In this document: positions 60,595-64,000 of the stretch, piece after piece | How the letters are laid out: the number at the start of each line of letters is the position of its first letter | Position numbering within the stretch: position 1 is the first letter of the stretch | Source of the DNA: RGIG995 sp045542115 | GTDB lineage: Bacteria > Bacillota > Clostridia > Oscillospirales > UBA644 | Direction: 5' to 3' | DNA length: 64,000 nucleotides | Assembly (NCBI GenBank): GCA_045542115.1 | Contig: JAZQKK010000018.1 | Coordinates: forward strand, 128,902 to 192,901 | Notes under the pieces: generated by a model | Told to the model about the DNA's origin: nothing | The model's input: only the letters and a program-made list of their open reading frames with translations | The model's database searches: none | Made by a program: the position numbers and the translations under genes

Positions 60595-61176
60595 ATGAGA
60601 GTACACGGGACGTTAAAAATCAAAAGAAGATTCTTAGAAATTACAGACTGGAAAATGCACAAGGCTGAATTAGAGGAAGACTTTTTCGGTATTTGCGGAT
60701 ACTGCGGAAAGCATTTTAAGGCAACACTTTGCGATAGCCAAATAGAACACTTTATACCCAAAAAGAAATATCCCGAATATGAAAATAAGTATAGCAATCT
60801 GATTTTGGCGTGCAAGGTTTGCAATAACAAAAAAAGAAGCGATTGGCCAAGTAACGATCCTTTGAAAAACATTACCGACGACAGCCAAAAAGGATATGTA
60901 GATCCTGCTTTAGATGAGTTTGATAATCATTTAGAGAGATTATCTGACGGGAATATAGTCGGAAAATCGGAGGTCGGGAAATACATGGCAAAACGCTTTG
61001 GTTTTAGCTATCGGCCAATAAGTGAAAATCAAAAAATTAAAGAATTATATGATGCTGTCCAATTGCTTAGGTCAAAAAAGGAGCAAGGAGATTCTTCATA
61101 TGATCCAGAACAATTGGCCGAATTGCTGTTGAATTGCGAGGATTTAAGGCAACAAATACATATGAAAAAGGAGTAG
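60595..61176 (+). CDS. HNH endonuclease, last gene of the defence operon
   Basis: 193 residues. Zinc pairs CGYC (34-37) and CKVC (73-76) flank the HNH core SQIEHFIPKKKYPEYENKY then NLILACKVCNNKKR, so the catalytic His52 and Asn residues are in place. It resembles the TIGR02646/PtuB-like group. The C-terminal half is helical (YDAVQLLRSKKEQ). It starts 4 bases after the receiver gene stop, which makes it the likely effector of the GHKL/receiver pair. Confidence 0.85.
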   Translation: MRVHGTLKIKRRFLEITDWKMHKAELEEDFFGICGYCGKHFKATLCDSQIEHFIPKKKYPEYENKYSNLILACKVCNNKKRSDWPSNDPLKNITDDSQKGYVDPALDEFDNHLERLSDGNIVGKSEVGKYMAKRFGFSYRPISENQKIKELYDAVQLLRSKKEQGDSSYDPEQLAELLLNCEDLRQQIHMKKE

Positions 61177-61240
61177 CCTCCTTAATCAATTTATAACCAT
61201 ACGTTTTGAATAAGAAACATTATAACGAAAAATAAAATAA

Positions 61241-61273
61241 TCTCTGGACATTCCCTCGCTTCTGTGATATTGT
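61241..61273 (+). promoter_or_regulatory. promoter of the right-end small genes, shared block with 44326-44357
   Basis: TGGACA (61245-61250), a 17-base spacer, TATTGT (61268-61273), with TCTCTGGAC and TGTGATAT in common with the promoter of the left HTH genes. Confidence 0.6.
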
Positions 61274-61303
61274 GTGTGCTACCACGAAAAGGAGGTAGTA
61301 CAT

Positions 61304-61576
61304 ATGGTACGGAAGAAACAAGTAAATAACAAACACGGAGCGGTTCTGAATCGGGATTTCCCGAGGCGGGACCGCTCTCTCATTATGGTGCCGGAGGAGC
61401 TAAAAAGGCTTTACCCCACCGCCAAGCCGGAGCATATCGAAATGGCGCTGGAGCGGTATGAACGATGCGAACGCGACGAGGGTGAGAGCAAAATCGAGCT
61501 GTTCGGCGAGGTGCTGGCGGCGGTGATCATCGACGAAAGCATCGGGAAGCGAGGTGGGAAGCATGGGAATTCTTGA
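61304..61576 (+). CDS. small hypothetical element protein
   Basis: 90 residues, charged, no family recognised. The segment NRDFPRRDRSLIMVPEELKR then EHIEMALERYERCERDEGE suggests a helical protein. Start at ATG 61304 with AAGGAGG 8 bases upstream; an earlier in-frame ATG at 61274 precedes that ribosome site. It overlaps the next gene by 14 bases, so the two are coupled. Confidence 0.7.
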   Translation: MVRKKQVNNKHGAVLNRDFPRRDRSLIMVPEELKRLYPTAKPEHIEMALERYERCERDEGESKIELFGEVLAAVIIDESIGKRGGKHGNS

Positions 61577-61835
61577 AGAGCTGTGGTACGGTAACATCAG
61601 TCCGTGCGAGAGGGACTTCAAGCGAGGCAGTACATATTCGGAGCTGCTGGGGTACATCGTCAGGCACGAAGAAGACCTGCAAAAACGGCTGAACGATGAA
61701 GAAAAAGAGCTCTTTGAAAAGTTCACCGAGTGCACCAACGAAATGTACGGCATCGCGGAGCGCGAGGCCTTCGTGAGAGGTTTCACGCTCGGAGCCAGAA
61801 TCATCATCGAAATAATGAATACGGAAATCGAATAA
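61563..61835 (+). CDS. DUF6809-like small protein
   Basis: 90 residues. MGILEELWYGNISPCER and the pattern GFTLGARIIIEIM near the end match my recollection of the DUF6809 family seen in Firmicutes mobile elements; this was not searched. Mostly helical, no catalytic motif. ATG 61563 follows GAGGTGGG. Function unknown. Confidence 0.72.
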   Translation: MGILEELWYGNISPCERDFKRGSTYSELLGYIVRHEEDLQKRLNDEEKELFEKFTECTNEMYGIAEREAFVRGFTLGARIIIEIMNTEIE

Positions 61836-61853
61836 CAGAAAGGAATTACATAA

Positions 61854-62324
61854 ATGAAAAAGTTAATCACCATCATCCTCGCACTTATTATGATGTTCTT
61901 TAGCGCACCGCAAAAGGGTGCAGATCAACCGCACGTGACCATCGAAAAACCGCCACAGACGGCGATAACGACAACGGTGGAGCAAGTGCCCGAAGAAAGC
62001 GAAAAGCCCGCAGAAACGGCGTTTGTGGGCGAGGTGACGGAGGCAGAAACAACAACCGAATCATCAAAGAAAGAAGTACCCGCAGTTATGGAAACGGTTA
62101 CGGAAGACTGCACCGAGCTCATGGAAGAAATCATTGCCAAAACTGAAGAAGACACCGTCGAATGCATCGACGAAGGCGATCAGAGCCTTGCAGAATACAA
62201 GCCACATATCGGCGGGCAGCCGAATCCGTTTGAGAATGACATACTCACCGAGATCGATGACCGACCGGTGGAGGACTACGCCGGCGAAGGCGAAGATCGC
62301 CCAGGCGAGGGAAAACACTTCTGA
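61854..62324 (+). CDS. exported acidic Glu/Thr-rich protein
   Basis: 156 residues. A short signal peptide (MKKLITIILALIMMFFSA) is followed by a low-complexity chain rich in Glu, Thr, Pro and Val, ending in an acidic Gly/Asp/Glu tail. No lipobox cysteine, sortase motif or second membrane segment. It may be a secreted or surface protein of the element. Ribosome site AGAAAGGA; terminator 7 bases downstream of the stop. Confidence 0.65.
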   Translation: MKKLITIILALIMMFFSAPQKGADQPHVTIEKPPQTAITTTVEQVPEESEKPAETAFVGEVTEAETTTESSKKEVPAVMETVTEDCTELMEEIIAKTEEDTVECIDEGDQSLAEYKPHIGGQPNPFENDILTEIDDRPVEDYAGEGEDRPGEGKHF

Positions 62325-62330
62325 CGTTCG

Positions 62331-62361
62331 AAAGGTGGGCGCAAATACGCCCACCTTTTTG
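62331..62361 (+). terminator. terminator of the small-gene operon
   Basis: Perfect 11-bp stem AAAGGTGGGCG/CGCCCACCTTT, followed by TTTG. Confidence 0.9.
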
Positions 62362-62379
62362 CGACTTCATAAAACCCTA

Positions 62380-62408
62380 TTGAAAACGCAAAGTCGTTCG
62401 TGTATAAT
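62380..62408 (+). promoter_or_regulatory. promoter upstream of the candidate non-coding RNA
   Basis: TTGAAA (62380-62385), a 17-base spacer, TATAAT (62403-62408). No start codon with a ribosome site follows before the terminator at 62639. Confidence 0.75.
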
Positions 62409-62495
62409 ATGCTCACAGGGCTCGAAGCAGTAAAAATTTTCCTTCAGCTTACATACTTCAACATAATTCTCGGTTAGCATTTGATATAATACTGT

Positions 62496-62686
62496 CGAGG
62501 AAACTCAAAAGACAATAAAATAGTTTATGTATCGTACATAGCATCCATCCGCCGGACACGCTGATCTCTGATCAGTAAAGCAAGCCGGAAAAGAGCTTAT
62601 ATCCACCCGCAAGGGTGAGAACACTGACCATCGAGATAGGGCATGACATACACTGATTTTTCAGTGGTATCGTCATGCCCTTTTTT
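62496..62686 (+). ncRNA. candidate structured non-coding RNA
   Basis: An extended -10 box (TGATATAAT, 62482-62490) predicts a start near 62496. The following 190 bases contain local hairpins: GAG-GAAA-CTC with a GNRA loop, TATGTA-TCG-TACATA (about 62526-62540), CTGATC-TCT-GATCAG bracketed by CCGG/CCGG, and CACCC-GCAA-GGGTG with a second GNRA loop. A strong terminator closes it. There is no convincing coding frame. It sits just upstream of the AT-rich repeats and the RepA-like gene. I cannot match it to a known RNA family. Confidence 0.6.
62639..62686 (+). terminator. strong terminator closing the candidate RNA
   Basis: Stem GGGCATGAC/GTCATGCCC, continued by an inner stem CACTGA/TCAGTG, followed by TTTTTT. 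Confidence 0.93.
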
Positions 62687-62716
62687 AGTTGTCATTTTTC
62701 AGTTTAGGTGTTTCAA

Positions 62717-62876
62717 AGTAAACAATTTGTAAAATGTCAAAAAAATTGGTGGTCAAATCTCAAAAAAATGCCCAATAGAGGATGGAGGGGTTCTTCAGTA
62801 AACAAATTGTAAATTCGTAAAAAACAAGGTAGTCAAATCGTAAAAAAGTCAGCAATAAAGGATAGAAGTACATTCC
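62717..62876 (+). repeat. two 80-bp AT-rich tandem repeats, possible origin iterons or operators
   Basis: Copy 1 is 62717-62796 and copy 2 is 62797-62876, exact period 80, imperfect identity. Each starts AGTAAACAA(T/A)TTGTAAA, which holds the palindrome ACAA(T/A)TTGT, and each has GTCAAATC and a GGAT-A/G-GA block. They lie 130 bases before the RepA-like gene. Placement and AT content suit a replication origin or an autoregulatory operator. The rest of 62325-63003 has no gene. Confidence 0.7.
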
Positions 62877-63003
62877 TAAAAATTGCAAAAAAGTGTGGGA
62901 TATAAAGAGAGGGGTATAAAAAGAACTTTCTCGCTGGCTACTACTTAGAGGGATCTTTTTCTCAAAGATAAAAATACATCAATAAAACTAAGGAGGTAAA
63001 CAA

Positions 63004-63984
63004 ATGGACAAACAAATGAAACTGGTCTCGATCTCCGAGATCGAACTGCAGGAGGTGGAATGGTTATGGTACCCGTACATTCCGTTCGGGAAGATCACGA
63101 TCATCCAGGGTGATCCAGGCGAGGGCAAAACGACGCTCGGGCTACGGCTTGCGGCGGCGTGCTCCAACGGACACGGCTTTCCCGGCATGGAGGAACGCGC
63201 ACCCATCAGCGTGATCTATCAGACTGCCGAGGACGGTCTGGGCGACACGGTGAAGCCGAGGCTGATGGAAGCAAAGGCGAATGAGAACCTCATCTTCAAC
63301 ATCAGCGAAGAAACCGACGTACTGACACTGAAGGACGAGCGCATCGAAGCCGCGATCAAAGCAACGGGTGCGAAGCTGATGATCTTCGATCCCATCCAAG
63401 GTTACGTTGGTGAAGACACCGACATCAACCGGGCAAACGAGATCCGCACCGTGATGCGCGGCATCGCAAGGATTGCGGAGAAAACGGGTTGCGCCATTGT
63501 GTTCGTGGGGCATCTGAACAAGATGAAAGGAACGAACAGCGCATACCGCGGGCTCGGTACGATTGACTTCCGTGCATCGGCGCGAAGTGTTCTTCTCGTC
63601 GGTAGACTTCGAAAGATGCCAAACGTGCGCGTGATCGTTCACGACAAGTCATCCCTTGCGCCCGAAGGAAAATCCATGGCGTTCAATCTCGGTAACAACG
63701 AGGGCTTCAAATGGCTTGACGGTTATGACAAAATCACGGCGGACGAGCTTCTCGGCGGCGGTGAAGCTGAAACAAAAACCGACCAGGCAGAGGACTTGAT
63801 TCTCGATATGCTTTCCTCGGGTGAGTTCGTTCCCGCCGAAAAGATCTTCGAAAAAGCAAAGGAGCGCAACATTTCACAGCGCACAGTTAACGAGGCTAAG
63901 CTGAAGAACAAAAGCATCGTTACGAAGAAGATCGGCAAGCGTTGGTTTTGGGCGATCCCCGATAGCGCCGAAGAAACGGCATGA
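63004..63984 (+). CDS. RepA-like AAA ATPase (RecA-fold, AAA_25 type)
   Basis: 326 residues. Walker A GDPGEGKTT (36-44), Walker B KLMIFDP (124-130), sensor segment IVFVGHLNKMKG and DFRASARSVLLVGR. This is the RecA-like ATPase related to plasmid RepA helicases and phage primase-associated ATPases. The last 70 residues form a winged-helix region (QAEDLILDMLSSGEFVPAEK then ISQRTVNEAKLKNKSIV). It probably acts in replication of the excised element. Ribosome site AAGGAGG; the tandem repeats lie upstream. Confidence 0.88.
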   Translation: MDKQMKLVSISEIELQEVEWLWYPYIPFGKITIIQGDPGEGKTTLGLRLAAACSNGHGFPGMEERAPISVIYQTAEDGLGDTVKPRLMEAKANENLIFNISEETDVLTLKDERIEAAIKATGAKLMIFDPIQGYVGEDTDINRANEIRTVMRGIARIAEKTGCAIVFVGHLNKMKGTNSAYRGLGTIDFRASARSVLLVGRLRKMPNVRVIVHDKSSLAPEGKSMAFNLGNNEGFKWLDGYDKITADELLGGGEAETKTDQAEDLILDMLSSGEFVPAEKIFEKAKERNISQRTVNEAKLKNKSIVTKKIGKRWFWAIPDSAEETA

Positions 63985-64000
63985 AGATTGTAACATTGCA

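Larger units (their letters stand above)
42224..64000. mobile_element. tRNA-Ser-integrated genomic island, left boundary in window, right end beyond it
   Basis: The boundary is set by the split tRNA-Ser. Direction: reading along the tRNA strand, a displaced 3' half comes after the element, so the island lies at higher coordinates. Supporting signs are the change to AT-rich genes and different codon style after 42.3 kb, anti-phage genes, orphan HTH genes, small element proteins and a RepA-like ATPase at the right. No integrase, relaxase or conjugation genes are visible in the window. The extent to the right is unknown. Confidence 0.75.

Noticed and set aside
62380..62690. Known RNAs (RNase P, tmRNA, 6S, c-di-GMP riboswitch)
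   Set aside because: I compared short signature sequences by eye and none matched; a small GAGGAAACTC resemblance to RNase P ends there.
62717..62876. CRISPR array
   Set aside because: Only two degenerate 80-bp repeats with no spacer-repeat alternation and no cas genes anywhere in the window.
42224..64000. Prophage
   Set aside because: No capsid, terminase, portal, tail or lysis genes; the content fits a defence island on an integrative element.

Overview
The window reads as chromosome of a Gram-positive, Clostridia-like (Firmicutes) bacterium, probably an uncultured anaerobe. Supporting signs are strong AGGAGG-type ribosome sites, sigma-A promoters with 17-base spacers, a HisZ plus short HisG pair, a YerC/HisR-type repressor, SipW/TasA-type secreted proteins, a GGGtGRT protein, a 2-oxoacid:acceptor oxidoreductase and a collagen-like surface protein. 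No 16S rRNA is present, so the species cannot be named.

Positions 1 to about 42.2 kb are host chromosome. A partial oxidoreductase gamma subunit and ilvE are followed by a three-gene run: a LeuA-like protein that has lost its catalytic motifs, a TIM-barrel/acyl-CoA ligase fusion and an amidohydrolase. Next come an XRE regulator with a structured leader, a sugar O-acetyltransferase and a nearly complete minus-strand histidine operon (yerC-hisZ-G-D-C-B-H-DUF6440-A-F-IE) behind a promoter with a palindromic operator. After these lie a NifX-like protein, TfoX and PAP2 proteins, the GGGtGRT/NifU-like pair, two glycosidase-type genes (DUF4838, GH2), a phosphoribosyltransferase and an ABC-F protein. 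Positions 26.5-33.8 kb hold one operon of two Ser/His (SipW-type) signal peptidases and seven exported proteins, most with SipW-type signal peptides; it resembles a surface-fibre or matrix locus. PutP follows, then a six-gene operon (35.7-41.1 kb: PIG-L deacetylase, NagB-like, PfkB kinase, class II aldolase, TIM isomerase, Gfo/Idh dehydrogenase) that looks like catabolism of an N-acylated sugar.

At 42,224-42,279 the minus strand carries only the 3' half of a tRNA-Ser(CGA), from the anticodon loop to CCA, next to its terminator. This is the expected scar of an element integrated in a tRNA gene. The orientation places the element to the right, running past the end of the window. Gene style changes there: codon use shifts and 45.3-61.2 kb is visibly AT-rich.

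The element carries an AAA ATPase with a nuclease-like tail, two small helix-turn-helix proteins, a hypothetical gene framed by two 153-bp direct repeats (each a terminator plus a promoter), and then a tightly packed 11-gene plus-strand operon (46.5-61.2 kb): XRE regulator, GIY-YIG protein, HsdR, HsdM, HsdS, a PtuA-like ATPase, a PtuB-like HNH nuclease, an N6-adenine methyltransferase, a protein with two GHKL ATPase domains and a histidine-kinase-like core, a stand-alone receiver protein and a second HNH nuclease. This composite defence operon, especially the methyltransferase/dual-GHKL/receiver/HNH part, is the best candidate for an undescribed system. The right end carries small element proteins, a probable structured non-coding RNA with its own promoter and terminator, 80-bp AT-rich tandem repeats and a RepA-like ATPase. 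No integrase or intact tRNA-Ser is seen; both are expected beyond position 64,000.
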